The notes beneath the pieces are model-generated. The model was given only the letters and a program-made list of their open reading frames with translations, did not search any database and had not been told where the DNA came from. Shown here piece after piece: positions 6,862 to 16,842 of a stretch of DNA of 21,998 bases (positions within the stretch are counted from its first letter, which is position 1; every line of letters begins with the position of its first letter). The stretch covers positions 1 through 21,998 of the forward strand of contig PLXW01000065.1 in NCBI GenBank assembly GCA_003151595.1, read 5' to 3'. A program made the translations under genes and the position numbers. This DNA is from Myxococcales bacterium. Its GTDB lineage: Bacteria > Myxococcota > Polyangia > Polyangiales > Polyangiaceae.

Positions 6862-8163
6862 CTACTTCACCATCGGGTTCTGCGCGTCGAACGGCATGCG
6901 CACGTGGAGCTCGGTGACGCCGAGCACCGCCGGAATCGGATCGAACGGGGCGCCGCGCTGGATGGCCTCGTAGCAGTTGCGATCGAACTCGGGGATGCCG
7001 CTCGGGCGGAGCGGAGGCCAGGCGATGGTGACCGCGCCGTTGGCCGCGATCGTGACGTTGAAGATCACCGTCCCCTGGCGGAAGTCGAGCGCGGCGCGCA
7101 GCGGGAAAGCGTGCGCCCAGAGCGGGTCGATCTTCTGGTGGATGCGACGGAAGTAACCGACGAGACGCGCGTCGGTCGTATCCAGGTCCCACCACTCGGC
7201 GTCGCCGGGGCCGATGGGGCGCGCGCTCGTGCCCGCGCCGACGCGACCACCCGCGCCCGGGTCACCGCCGCCTGCCGTGCCGCCGGTCCCCTCGCCGACG
7301 ACCCCGGCCGCGGTGCTGGCGTGGACGATCGAACGGAGCGTGCGGGCCACCTCTTGATCGCTGTCGATGTCATCGCGCGGTCGACCGCGGCGCGTGGCGG
7401 GGACGCTCACCGCGGCGAGGACGACGTCGGGCCGCGCGCGCATCACGTGCGCGCCGGAGCGGTGATCGACCCCCGTGCGTCCGTCGCGAACGCCGACTCC
7501 CGGCGCGCTCGCCGCGGATCCGTCGCGCGCCGATCCGGAGACGACGCGCGCGTCGCCGTCCCCTTGGACCTGCGCGGGGTCGCCGAGCACGCCGCCGCGA
7601 ACGGAGGCCGCGTCGGAGCGAAGGCCGCCGCGACTGGGGTCGTACGGGCTCGGCGTGCGTCGCTCGGCGCGCGTGCCGTCGCCCGACGCGAGGAGCGCGA
7701 GCTCCATCGGCTCCTTCGACGAGCGGCGATCTTCGCGCGACGCCCGCTCCTTGCTGGTGCGGAGTCGCTGCTGTTGATCGTGATCGAGGCGGTCGAGGAG
7801 ATCGGGCGTGAGGTGAACGCGCTCGTCGCGATCGCTGAGGTTCGTCGGACGGGCGATCGTGGTCGCCTCGCCGCCGCGACCGACCTTCGACTGATCGAGC
7901 TGCGCTTGCGACGAGCCGTACTTCGGCTCCGGCGGATCGCCCGTGGGATCAGGCCGGCGATCGGCGAGCAGCGTCCCTTCGGCGACACCGGGGAGATCGA
8001 TGGCGATGGTGCCGTCCCCCTTCGCGCGCGGAAGAGTCGTCGCCGCGCCCTTCGCCACGGGATGGAGCGCGAGCCACCCGAACGCGCCGATGGCCACCAC
8101 GTGCAGCCCGATTGACGCTGCCCACGTCCACCCGAGGACACTTCGCGCGCGCGCCTGCCTCAC
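6862..8163 (-). CDS. TonB-family C-terminal domain protein
   Basis: This 433-residue protein has one N-terminal membrane helix (about 10-33, LGWTWAASIGLHVVAIGAFG), a long charged and Gly-rich disordered middle (about 40-320) and a C-terminal TonB-like domain (about 335-430) with GTVIFNVTIAANGAVTIAWP then FDRNCYEAIQRGAPFDPIP. This layout spans the periplasm: the helix sits in the inner membrane and the end touches an outer-membrane partner. TonB transmits energy from ExbB/ExbD to receptors; myxobacteria have many such proteins, some linked to motility, and no exbB/exbD gene is in view, so the exact role is open. Start is GTG 8163 with GGAGG just before it (3-base spacing, short). It follows tatD by 67 bases on the same strand and is probably co-transcribed. 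Confidence 0.88.
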   Translation of the reverse strand: MRQARARSVLGWTWAASIGLHVVAIGAFGWLALHPVAKGAATTLPRAKGDGTIAIDLPGVAEGTLLADRRPDPTGDPPEPKYGSSQAQLDQSKVGRGGEATTIARPTNLSDRDERVHLTPDLLDRLDHDQQQRLRTSKERASREDRRSSKEPMELALLASGDGTRAERRTPSPYDPSRGGLRSDAASVRGGVLGDPAQVQGDGDARVVSGSARDGSAASAPGVGVRDGRTGVDHRSGAHVMRARPDVVLAAVSVPATRRGRPRDDIDSDQEVARTLRSIVHASTAAGVVGEGTGGTAGGGDPGAGGRVGAGTSARPIGPGDAEWWDLDTTDARLVGYFRRIHQKIDPLWAHAFPLRAALDFRQGTVIFNVTIAANGAVTIAWPPLRPSGIPEFDRNCYEAIQRGAPFDPIPAVLGVTELHVRMPFDAQNPMVK

Positions 8164-8230
8164 ATTCCTCCGCCTCTATTCTGCGGTGGCGAAGGCGATT
8201 TGGCGAATCGGCGAGTCGCGATTGCCCGGG

Positions 8231-9031
8231 TCAGCCGCGCGGGAACGTTCGCGCGAAGCGGCGCTCGGCGTTGGCGGTCGTGGCCTCGGCGAGCGCGGCC
8301 GCTTCGATGCCGCGAAGCTCGGCGACGCGCGCCGCGGTGTAGGCGACGTACGCAGGCTCGCACGGCTTCCCCCGCATTGGCACCGGCGCGAGGTACGGGC
8401 TGTCGGTCTCGACCAGGATGCGATCGAGCGGCGCCCAGGCGGCGACCTCCTGAATCGCGCGCGCAGTCTTGAACGTCACGATGCCGGAGAACGACACGTC
8501 GAAGCCGAGGTCGAGCGCGCGCTCGGCGAACGGGCGGTCTTCGCTGAAGCAGTGGATGATGCCGCCGACGTCGCGCGCGTTCTCGGAGGCCAGGAGCGAG
8601 ATCGTGTCCTCGGCGGCCTCGCGGGTGTGGACCACGATCGGCTTCTTCGCGGCACGGGCCAGGGCGATGAGGCGCGCGAAGACGGTGCGCTGAACGTCGC
8701 GCGGGGAGTGATCGTAGTGGTAGTCGAGGCCGATCTCGCCGACGGCGACGACGTGCGGGTCGGCGGCGAGCGACGCGAGCTCGGCGTACGCGGCGTCGTC
8801 GAGCGTGGAGGCGTCGTGCGGATGGATGCCGACCGTGGCGCTGATCCGATCGGCGTGGGTGCGCGCGAGCGCGACGGCGGCGCGGGCAGGCGCGAGGTCT
8901 TTGCCCACCCCGATGACGACGAAGCCGATGACGCCGACGGCGCGCGCGCGGGCGATCACGTCGTCGGGCCCGCTCGGGAGATAGTGGGGGTCGAGGTGGC
9001 AGTGCGAGTCGACGAGCGGCGGGAGAGTCAC
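8231..9031 (-). CDS. tatD: TatD-family metal-dependent hydrolase/DNase
   Basis: This 266-residue TIM-barrel enzyme is of normal length for TatD. All metal ligands are visible: H10 and H12 in DSHCHLD, E99 in VGEIGLDYHYD, H135 in IVVHTREA, H160 in IIHCFS, and D210 in VETDSPYLAP. TatD proteins are cytoplasmic two-metal 3'-5' exonucleases acting on DNA/RNA and implicated in DNA repair; the old link to Tat export is not essential. GTG 9031 gives the family's standard beginning (VTLPPLVDSHCHLD). An ATG at 9041 is out of frame, and a longer upstream reading would overlap the divergent gene. It diverges from the 176-residue unknown gene with only 37 bases between starts, so their promoters must overlap. 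The TonB-family gene follows. Confidence 0.95.
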   Translation of the reverse strand: MTLPPLVDSHCHLDPHYLPSGPDDVIARARAVGVIGFVVIGVGKDLAPARAAVALARTHADRISATVGIHPHDASTLDDAAYAELASLAADPHVVAVGEIGLDYHYDHSPRDVQRTVFARLIALARAAKKPIVVHTREAAEDTISLLASENARDVGGIIHCFSEDRPFAERALDLGFDVSFSGIVTFKTARAIQEVAAWAPLDRILVETDSPYLAPVPMRGKPCEPAYVAYTAARVAELRGIEAAALAEATTANAERRFARTFPRG

Positions 9032-9068
9032 GGAGGGACATCGTAGTCGATGCGCTAGACTCGCGCGC

Positions 9069-9599
9069 GTGCGGGCGATCGACGAGGCCACCTTTCGCGA
9101 AGCGCTCGACGCGCACGGCGTCCTCCGCAAGGGCGCGCTCGCGTTCCCTACCCGCGCGGACGTGTTCACCGTCTTCGCGCAGCGCGACGACGCGCGGATC
9201 GTCATCGACGAATGGCGAAGGCACGCCGAGCGCTTCCACGCCACGCGCATCGGGCTGACGGTCGACAAGAAGTACGACGACGGTGCCGCGCCGCGCGTGG
9301 ATGCCGCGCGCGTGGTCATCGCGCCCGCGAAGGGGGCGAGCGAGACGCGCGTCCTCTGGGGACGACCGCGCGACGACGACGACGTGCACGCCGCGGAGGA
9401 CGTCGACGGCGGCGCGGGGCTGGCGATGCTCGCGAAGCGATGCGCGTACGTTTGGCTCGTCGAGTGCGAGCAAGCCGACGATCGCGCCGCGCTCAGGCTG
9501 GCGGCGATCGTGGCCGGCGTCGTTCTGGGTCCGATCCTCACGCCGGGCGGGACGGAGCTGATCGGACCGAAGACGGCGCGCGCGCGACTCGGCGGCTAA
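9069..9599 (+). CDS. Unknown 176-residue protein
   Basis: This soluble protein without signal peptide starts at GTG 9069. The middle (ATRIGLTVDKKYDDG, ARVVIAPAKGASETRVLWG) looks like beta strands, and an acidic loop RPRDDDDVHAAEDVDGG follows. Near the end is a hydrophobic stretch (LRLAAIVAGVVLGPILTPGG) that might be one membrane helix or a buried helix. I do not recognise the family. Codon bias is typical of true genes here, and it fills the space between divergent tatD and the convergent MATE gene. Its TAA and the MATE gene's TAG overlap (CTAA at 9596-9599), leaving no room for a terminator between them. Confidence 0.75.
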   Translation: MRAIDEATFREALDAHGVLRKGALAFPTRADVFTVFAQRDDARIVIDEWRRHAERFHATRIGLTVDKKYDDGAAPRVDAARVVIAPAKGASETRVLWGRPRDDDDVHAAEDVDGGAGLAMLAKRCAYVWLVECEQADDRAALRLAAIVAGVVLGPILTPGGTELIGPKTARARLGG

Positions 9600-10978
9600 C
9601 TCGACGAGTCGTTCACCATTCGTCGCTCGCGCTCTCGCCCCAGCCACACGAGCAACACCGTCCGCACGACCCAGTCGCACGTCGACCCGATCCAGACTCC
9701 CGTCAGCCCCAGCCCCATCGAGATCGCGAACAGCCAGGTGCACGAGATCCGCACGGCGAACGCGCTCACGGCGCTCACGCCGAGCACCGTTCGCGTCATC
9801 CCCGCGCCGCGCAGCGACTGCGCAAGCACGATGGCCGTGGCCATGAACGGCTGCGCGAGGACGAGCACCGGGACGGCCGCCATCCCGATGGCGACGACGC
9901 TCGCGTCGGTCGAGAAGAGCGGGAGCACAACGCCGCGCGCGGCGAGGAAGACGACGCCGAGCGTCGTGAGGAGCGTGACCGCATAGCGCATGGCGATCCG
10001 CGCGGCACGTGGCGCTTCGCGCGGAGCTCGCGCGCCAAGGCGCTGCGCGACGAGCGCAGCGGCAGCGACGGCGAAGCCGTCGGCGGAGAGAAAGCAGATC
10101 GCCTCCACGCTGATGAGCGACTGATTCGCGGCCATCGCCGCGTCGCCCAGCCGACCGATGACGGCGACGAAGATCAGATAACCCGCGTGGTAGATGAGCC
10201 GCTCGGCGACAGCGGGGTTCGCGACGTGAAAGAGCCGGCGCGCTTCCTCGCGATGCTCGGCGCGGGTCGACGGGCGTTCGTCCGGATGCCGGCGAAGCGA
10301 CACCGCGCGACTCCTCCGGCAGAGCGCGCCGATGAGGAGCAGCGCTTCGAGCGCGAACGTGATCGTCGTGCTGATCCCCGCGCCGCGCATCCCGAGCGCG
10401 GGGACGCCGAACGCGCCCAGGATGAGCACGCGGTTCAGCGCGACGTGGATCGCGTTGGCCACGACCCCCACGATGAGCGGCGTCTTCGTGTCCCCCGCCG
10501 CGGTCAGCGTCGCGATCCCGGTCGCCGAGGCGAACACGATCGGCGACGCGGTCAGCGTCCACGCCAGGTACGCGCGCGCGTCGCGCACGGCCGCTTCGGA
10601 CGCGCTCGGGAACGCCAGGTCCAGGAGCGGCGACAACGCCGGCCCCAGCGCCGCGACCACGACGCCCGCCACCGCCGCGATCGCGAACGACAGCACCGCC
10701 GCGCGATGCGCGCTCGCCCGATCGCCCGCCCCCACGTGGCGCCCGACCCGCGCGATCGTCCCCACCTCGAACGCCATGAAGACGCTCCACACGCACCACT
10801 CGATCGGGCCGGCGACCTGCATCGCGGCCAGCGACGACTCCGCGTGGTGCCCGAGCATGATCCGGTCGACCACGAACACCATCGTCTGGAGCAGCGAGCT
10901 CCCGATGGCAGGCAGCGCGATCCGCCGCACCTCGCGCGCGAGCGCGGCGTCATCCATGCGCGCCCGGGTCGTCGTCAC
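9596..10978 (-). CDS. MATE-family multidrug/metabolite efflux transporter
   Basis: This 460-residue polytopic inner-membrane protein has about 12 hydrophobic helices in two halves joined by a charged loop (CRRSRAVSLRRHPDERPSTR), the MATE/DinF layout. MATE transporters exchange H+ or Na+ for organic cations or secondary metabolites. Typical sequences are the N-terminal LPAIGSSLLQTMVFVVDRIM with GHHAESSLAAMQVAGP, the mid-half GDTKTPLIVGVVANAIHVAL, and in the second half AAMAANQSLISVEAI and LAQSLRGAGMTRTVLG. Substrate cannot be told. Start GTG 10978 overlaps the TGA of the upstream PrkA-type gene by 4 bases (GTGA), implying translational coupling; ATG 10957 is the alternative. It is the last gene of a three-gene operon. 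Confidence 0.93.
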   Translation of the reverse strand: MTTTRARMDDAALAREVRRIALPAIGSSLLQTMVFVVDRIMLGHHAESSLAAMQVAGPIEWCVWSVFMAFEVGTIARVGRHVGAGDRASAHRAAVLSFAIAAVAGVVVAALGPALSPLLDLAFPSASEAAVRDARAYLAWTLTASPIVFASATGIATLTAAGDTKTPLIVGVVANAIHVALNRVLILGAFGVPALGMRGAGISTTITFALEALLLIGALCRRSRAVSLRRHPDERPSTRAEHREEARRLFHVANPAVAERLIYHAGYLIFVAVIGRLGDAAMAANQSLISVEAICFLSADGFAVAAAALVAQRLGARAPREAPRAARIAMRYAVTLLTTLGVVFLAARGVVLPLFSTDASVVAIGMAAVPVLVLAQPFMATAIVLAQSLRGAGMTRTVLGVSAVSAFAVRISCTWLFAISMGLGLTGVWIGSTCDWVVRTVLLVWLGRERERRMVNDSSS

Positions 10979-13275
10979 ACGACGAGATCGTTGAACCGCT
11001 TCCGCACCAGCATGCTCACCGCGTCGCCGGCGCAGCTCCGGCAGTAGCCGAACCTCGCGATCATCCGCTCGATCACCGCCTCGGCGTCGCGCCTCCGATC
11101 CTTGTCCAGCCCCGAGCCCTCTTCGCGCAGGAGGATGACCACGTCGCGCGCGAGCATCGCCACCTGCGGGCGGCGATCGTTGAAGATCGCTTCACGCATG
11201 CGGCGAAGGTGCTGCGGGAACACCGTCGCGCCGTCGACCTTCAAGCCGGGGTGATCGATGGCCCACGCCGCGATCGCGCTGATGAGCCCCTTGCGCCAGT
11301 CGGAGACCTCGCCCTTCACGTCGAGCAGGCGCTCCACCGCGACCATCGTCTTCTCGTCGGGCTCTTCGTACTCGCCGGTGAGCTTGTTGCGAATGCGCTC
11401 CTTCTTCACCCACACGCTCACGTGCTGCACGTAGCGCTCGAACAGCTCGCCGTACTGCACGTCGTCGACGAGACCGCTCGACGCGTACAGCTCGACCTCC
11501 CAGCTCGTCAGCAGCCGGGCGCCGAGCGACTCACGGAACTGCCGCACGTCGTGGTAGCCGCCGCTGATCGCGTCTTGCTGGAGCCACTCGAACTCGTTCT
11601 TGCGCTCGCAGAGGACCTCGATCTCGTCGAGCACAGCCAGCGGCGAGAGACACGCGAACTGCGTCGACTGCGCGGCGTCGAGGATCACGGCGCGCATCTC
11701 GCGCGGGCTGGCGCCGATGCGCCCTTCGTAGATCGGGTACGTGTCGCTCTCCTCGTAGAGCTCGCGCACGTTCGCGCGCAGCAGCTTCTGCGCGTCGGGC
11801 TCGAAGCGCTCGGGCGGCCGCTCGCCGGCGTAGACGTCGGCCTTCTCGATCGCCGTCAGCGTCTGCAGCGGCGCGTTCAAGCCGCGCGGGTACTTGTCCG
11901 GGTTGGGCTTGCGCATGCGCGTGAGCACCGCGAACACCGCGGCCATCTCGGTCGCGTGCGGCGCCACGTGACGGCGAACCTGCGGCGCGACGTGCGCGTC
12001 GTAGATCGCTTTCTCCTCCTTGTAGTTCCGCAAGTACGGCACGCGGATCAGATCCAGCCGCCCGCGGAAGCTGGCGAACTCGGGGTGCTCGCGGAAGGCG
12101 TCGAGGTGGAGCTCGTTGGCGCTCCCGGTCATCACGCAATTGAGCTGCACGTTCTGCTGCGAGAGCGCGACCTCGCCCGTCTCGATCGAGAGCTGCAGGT
12201 ACTTGAAGGCATCGAGCGGGCGCTTCAGAAGATCGCTGAACTCGAGCAACCCGCCGGCCGCTTCGACCAGCTCGCCCTTCGCTTCGTACAGCGTGATGGC
12301 CTGGAGCGACGCCGGGAGCGCGCTCAGCGATCGATCGGCCGTCACCTGACGCTCGCCGGCATCGACGCTCATCTGCGGACCGATCGTCACCGCGCCCACG
12401 CGGTACCGCTGCGAGATGAAGTACCGCTCCACCTGCACGTGCTTCATCACCTCGGTGAACGAGCCCTGGTAGCTCGCCAGGAGCGCCTCGAACACTTGCT
12501 GGCTCTTGTGCGAGAGCTGCCCGCGCAGGATCCAGTCGTTCGGCGGCTCGCCATTCTGGCCGAGGAGCTTCTCGAGGAGCGCGCGCCGCTCCGGCACCGG
12601 GAAGAGGAACAGTGGATGGTCACGCACCTCGACGAGGAGCTTGGCGTCGATCTGATCGTCGGCGAGGTGCGCGTACGTGTTCGTCGTCTGCGCGTTCGGG
12701 CTCCCCTGCCCTTGCCCGAAGCCGAGCGACCCGCGGATCGTCTTGGTCGACGGGAAGACCCAGTTGAAGCGGTACAGCGCCCCTTCGTCGAGCGACGAGT
12801 AGTGCTCGAGGCCGCGCATCAAGCAGCCGACGATCGTGCTCTTCGCCGAGCCGTTCGGCCCGTGAAGAAGCACGAGCCGATTGGGCCGCCCTTCGCGCAC
12901 GAAGTTCGAGAGCGCGCGGTGGATCTCGGCCTGAACGTGCTCCTGCCCGATGAGCGATCCGCGCGGCGACTGCTTGCCGTTGATGCCGACCGGAGGGGTA
13001 CCCGTCGTGGACTCTTCCCACGGCAGGTCGAACAGATTCCACCGCGTGAACTTCCCCCACGGGTACTCGACCTCGGTCGTCCCGTAGTGCTCGAACGCGT
13101 CGCGCAGGAAGCGACTCGCGTCGCGCGAGTAGCGCACGGGGTCGTCGGCGAAGAGCTCGAGGTACTCGCTGAACGAGAGCACGCGCCGGCCGCGCTGGAA
13201 GCGCTTCTCGACGGTCTCGGCGACTGACTTGATGTGCGCGGCGGCGACTTCTTTCCCGCGCGTCGGATCGCTCAT
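10975..13275 (-). CDS. PrkA-family AAA+ protein (serine protein kinase family)
   Basis: This 766-residue cytoplasmic protein matches the PrkA/YeaG layout: an N-terminal AAA+ module with Walker A HGPNGSAKST (138-147), a later GGLLEFSDLLKRP acidic strand where Walker B is expected, CVMTGSANELHLDAFREHPE and FRGRLDLIRVPYLRNYKEEK as in the sensor region, and a C-terminal PrkA domain (YDAHVAPQVRRH to the end). PrkA of Bacillus and YeaG of E. coli are stress- and sporulation-linked; they were named kinases, and ATP-dependent protease activity has also been reported, so the activity here is not assigned. It is longer than YeaG (about 640), with an insertion of roughly 100 residues after the Walker A region. 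A CRSC motif (745-748) near the C-terminus is notable. The usual partners YeaH and SpoVR/YcgB are absent. Start ATG 13275 lies 16 bases after the secreted-protein gene. Confidence 0.92.
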   Translation of the reverse strand: MSDPTRGKEVAAAHIKSVAETVEKRFQRGRRVLSFSEYLELFADDPVRYSRDASRFLRDAFEHYGTTEVEYPWGKFTRWNLFDLPWEESTTGTPPVGINGKQSPRGSLIGQEHVQAEIHRALSNFVREGRPNRLVLLHGPNGSAKSTIVGCLMRGLEHYSSLDEGALYRFNWVFPSTKTIRGSLGFGQGQGSPNAQTTNTYAHLADDQIDAKLLVEVRDHPLFLFPVPERRALLEKLLGQNGEPPNDWILRGQLSHKSQQVFEALLASYQGSFTEVMKHVQVERYFISQRYRVGAVTIGPQMSVDAGERQVTADRSLSALPASLQAITLYEAKGELVEAAGGLLEFSDLLKRPLDAFKYLQLSIETGEVALSQQNVQLNCVMTGSANELHLDAFREHPEFASFRGRLDLIRVPYLRNYKEEKAIYDAHVAPQVRRHVAPHATEMAAVFAVLTRMRKPNPDKYPRGLNAPLQTLTAIEKADVYAGERPPERFEPDAQKLLRANVRELYEESDTYPIYEGRIGASPREMRAVILDAAQSTQFACLSPLAVLDEIEVLCERKNEFEWLQQDAISGGYHDVRQFRESLGARLLTSWEVELYASSGLVDDVQYGELFERYVQHVSVWVKKERIRNKLTGEYEEPDEKTMVAVERLLDVKGEVSDWRKGLISAIAAWAIDHPGLKVDGATVFPQHLRRMREAIFNDRRPQVAMLARDVVILLREEGSGLDKDRRRDAEAVIERMIARFGYCRSCAGDAVSMLVRKRFNDLVV

Positions 13276-13291
13276 GCGATGAAGTTTACGC

Positions 13292-13777
13292 TCACTTCAC
13301 GGTGACGGCGATCGAGACGTCGATCGTCTGAGGCGAACAGATCTTCTCGCTGCAAACGCAGATCTTGTACTTGCCGGTGATCGTCGTCGGCCCCTTGTCG
13401 TGCGGCTTGAACTTCACGGTCATGACGCCGACGGTCTTCCCCTGCCGCTCGAAGTCGGTGGCGGTGAAAACGTTGCCGGCCGATCCGTGGAACTCGGCGG
13501 TGGGGTGGCTGGCGGTGAACTTGAACGGGTAGCTCTCGTTCACGTGGAACTCGCCCTTCGCGGAGATCGTGATCTTCGCGACGCACTCCGCGCCGGCCTT
13601 GCAGTCACCGACGACCTCGGTCTTCACGTCGTACGGTTGCGCTTCCTGAACCTGCGACGCGCCGTCGTGCGACGTCGCGGCCTGGGTCACCCTGGGAGCG
13701 GCGACGCCGGCGGCGAGCACGAGCGCGGCGCCGAGGAAAAGCTTCGAAACTGGGTGAATGCGGAGTCCTTCGTTCAT
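13292..13777 (-). CDS. Secreted Cys-containing protein, first gene of the PrkA-MATE operon
   Basis: This 161-residue protein starts at ATG 13777 with AAAGGTGA 6 bases before it; the in-frame GTG 13786 is less likely. A clear signal peptide (FLGAALVLAAGVAAP) with cleavage near TQA-ATS (33/34) sends it to the periplasm. The mature part is a beta-rich domain with C59 and C65 (GDCKAGAEC) and a cluster C140, C142, C147 (ICVCSEKICSP). The layout recalls the immunoglobulin-like N-terminal domain of DsbD-type thiol-disulfide proteins, but I cannot confirm it; five cysteines leave one unpaired. Sixteen bases separate it from the prkA-type gene, so the two share a transcript. Its own role is unknown. 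Confidence 0.85.
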   Translation of the reverse strand: MNEGLRIHPVSKLFLGAALVLAAGVAAPRVTQAATSHDGASQVQEAQPYDVKTEVVGDCKAGAECVAKITISAKGEFHVNESYPFKFTASHPTAEFHGSAGNVFTATDFERQGKTVGVMTVKFKPHDKGPTTITGKYKICVCSEKICSPQTIDVSIAVTVK

Positions 13778-13848
13778 CGTGGTCACCTTTCCCGTGGAGT
13801 TCGACGTACCGCCCAGACACTCGATTCATTCCGCACGTGCGATTTTTC

Positions 13849-14673
13849 TCACGGCTTCACGTACAGCTCGAGGCGCGGGCCCTGAATCGGCGGCGGTTCC
13901 ACCGCGCCCTCCGCGCCCTCGGCCCCCGCGAAAACCGGAGGCGGACCGGGAGCATGGACAAGCAACGGAAGAGACGCATGGTCGCTCGACCCGTCGCCGT
14001 CCGCTAGAGCAAACGCCGTTCCCGTCGCGCTCGTACGGTCGGCCACGACGGCGATCCCCTGGTCTTCGGGCGCATGAAGTCGCCACGCGCGCACGAGCGG
14101 ACGCACGTCGAGCCGCACTTCGTGACGGGCGTCGTCGATCGTCGTCGACGGCAGATGAACGTCGTCCAGCCGCGGCGCACGCCCCCAGGTGATGGATCGC
14201 GCGTCCCACAGGTCGGCGATGCGGACGGCGTGAAGCGTCACGGGCGTGGGATCGGAAGAGACCGCCGGCGCGCGATCGAGGACGACGTGCGCTTCGACGA
14301 TCGTGGTCCCAGGTGGGAGATCGAGCGCGAACTTCAGAAGGAGGACCGCGCGCGCGTCACGGTCGCGCGCGAGGATCGCGATGCGCGGGATCGACCCCTG
14401 CGCGTCGCCGGGACCGAGGCGCGCGGCGTCGGTGGCGGCGAAGACGAGTCGACGCACCTGGGGATCGCCGAGGCGATCGCGCGCTTCGATGGCCGGGATG
14501 GCGTTCGGGCGGACGCACTCGTTCGCCGCGCATGCGAAGGGGGCATCGCACGCGCGAAGGCACGTGACGGGGCGCGGCGCGCAGCTCGCGAGCGCCATCG
14601 AGGTGAGCGTGAACGTGACGAGCGTCATGCTCGCGCGTGCGGTCGCCCCCCTTCGCGTCGTACCCCGCTCCAT
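13849..14673 (-). CDS. DNRLRE-type domain lipoprotein
   Basis: This 274-residue protein has a signal [20 protein letters not shown] followed by [15 protein letters not shown] is a good lipobox with acylated Cys31. A short Cys cluster follows ([16 protein letters not shown]), then a beta-sandwich domain (about 80-250). Its [52 protein letters not shown] and [10 protein letters not shown] follow the DNRLRE (disaggregatase-related/CBM-like) pattern: 'F-L--LP-gatI--A-L', 'W-e-siTW', 'dvt--v--W'. Such domains are found on secreted and surface proteins. I chose ATG 14673; an internal ATG 14628 would leave the signal without its Arg-rich start. It diverges from oppD, with 52 bases between starts. 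Confidence 0.82.
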   Translation of the reverse strand: MERGTTRRGATARASMTLVTFTLTSMALASCAPRPVTCLRACDAPFACAANECVRPNAIPAIEARDRLGDPQVRRLVFAATDAARLGPGDAQGSIPRIAILARDRDARAVLLLKFALDLPPGTTIVEAHVVLDRAPAVSSDPTPVTLHAVRIADLWDARSITWGRAPRLDDVHLPSTTIDDARHEVRLDVRPLVRAWRLHAPEDQGIAVVADRTSATGTAFALADGDGSSDHASLPLLVHAPGPPPVFAGAEGAEGAVEPPPIQGPRLELYVKP

Positions 14674-14725
14674 CGCGCGAATGATGGCACACGCCGCGCG
14701 CCGACCCGCGGTAAGGTTGCACGCG

Positions 14726-15739
<1,014 letters not shown>

Positions 15740-15743
15740 AGCG

Positions 15744-16802
<1,059 letters not shown>

Positions 16803-16842
16803 CGACGCCCTCGCAACGAACGCCGGGCGCCTCCGCGCGATC

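Noticed and set aside
6904..8115. Plus-strand frame of 403 codons opposite the TonB-family gene
   Set aside because: Shadow of the low-complexity linker; the minus strand has the membrane helix and TonB domain.
8160..10799. Long minus-strand frame of 879 codons
   Set aside because: Arg/Ala/Gly-rich shadow of the TatD and MATE genes and of the opposite-strand unknown gene; no protein features.
9212..11047. Plus-strand frame of 611 codons
   Set aside because: Arg/His/Asp-rich shadow across the unknown gene and the MATE gene.
11209..13227. Plus-strand frame of 672 codons opposite the PrkA-type gene
   Set aside because: Arg/Val/Leu/Glu-rich mirror of a high-GC gene; the opposite strand encodes a recognisable family.
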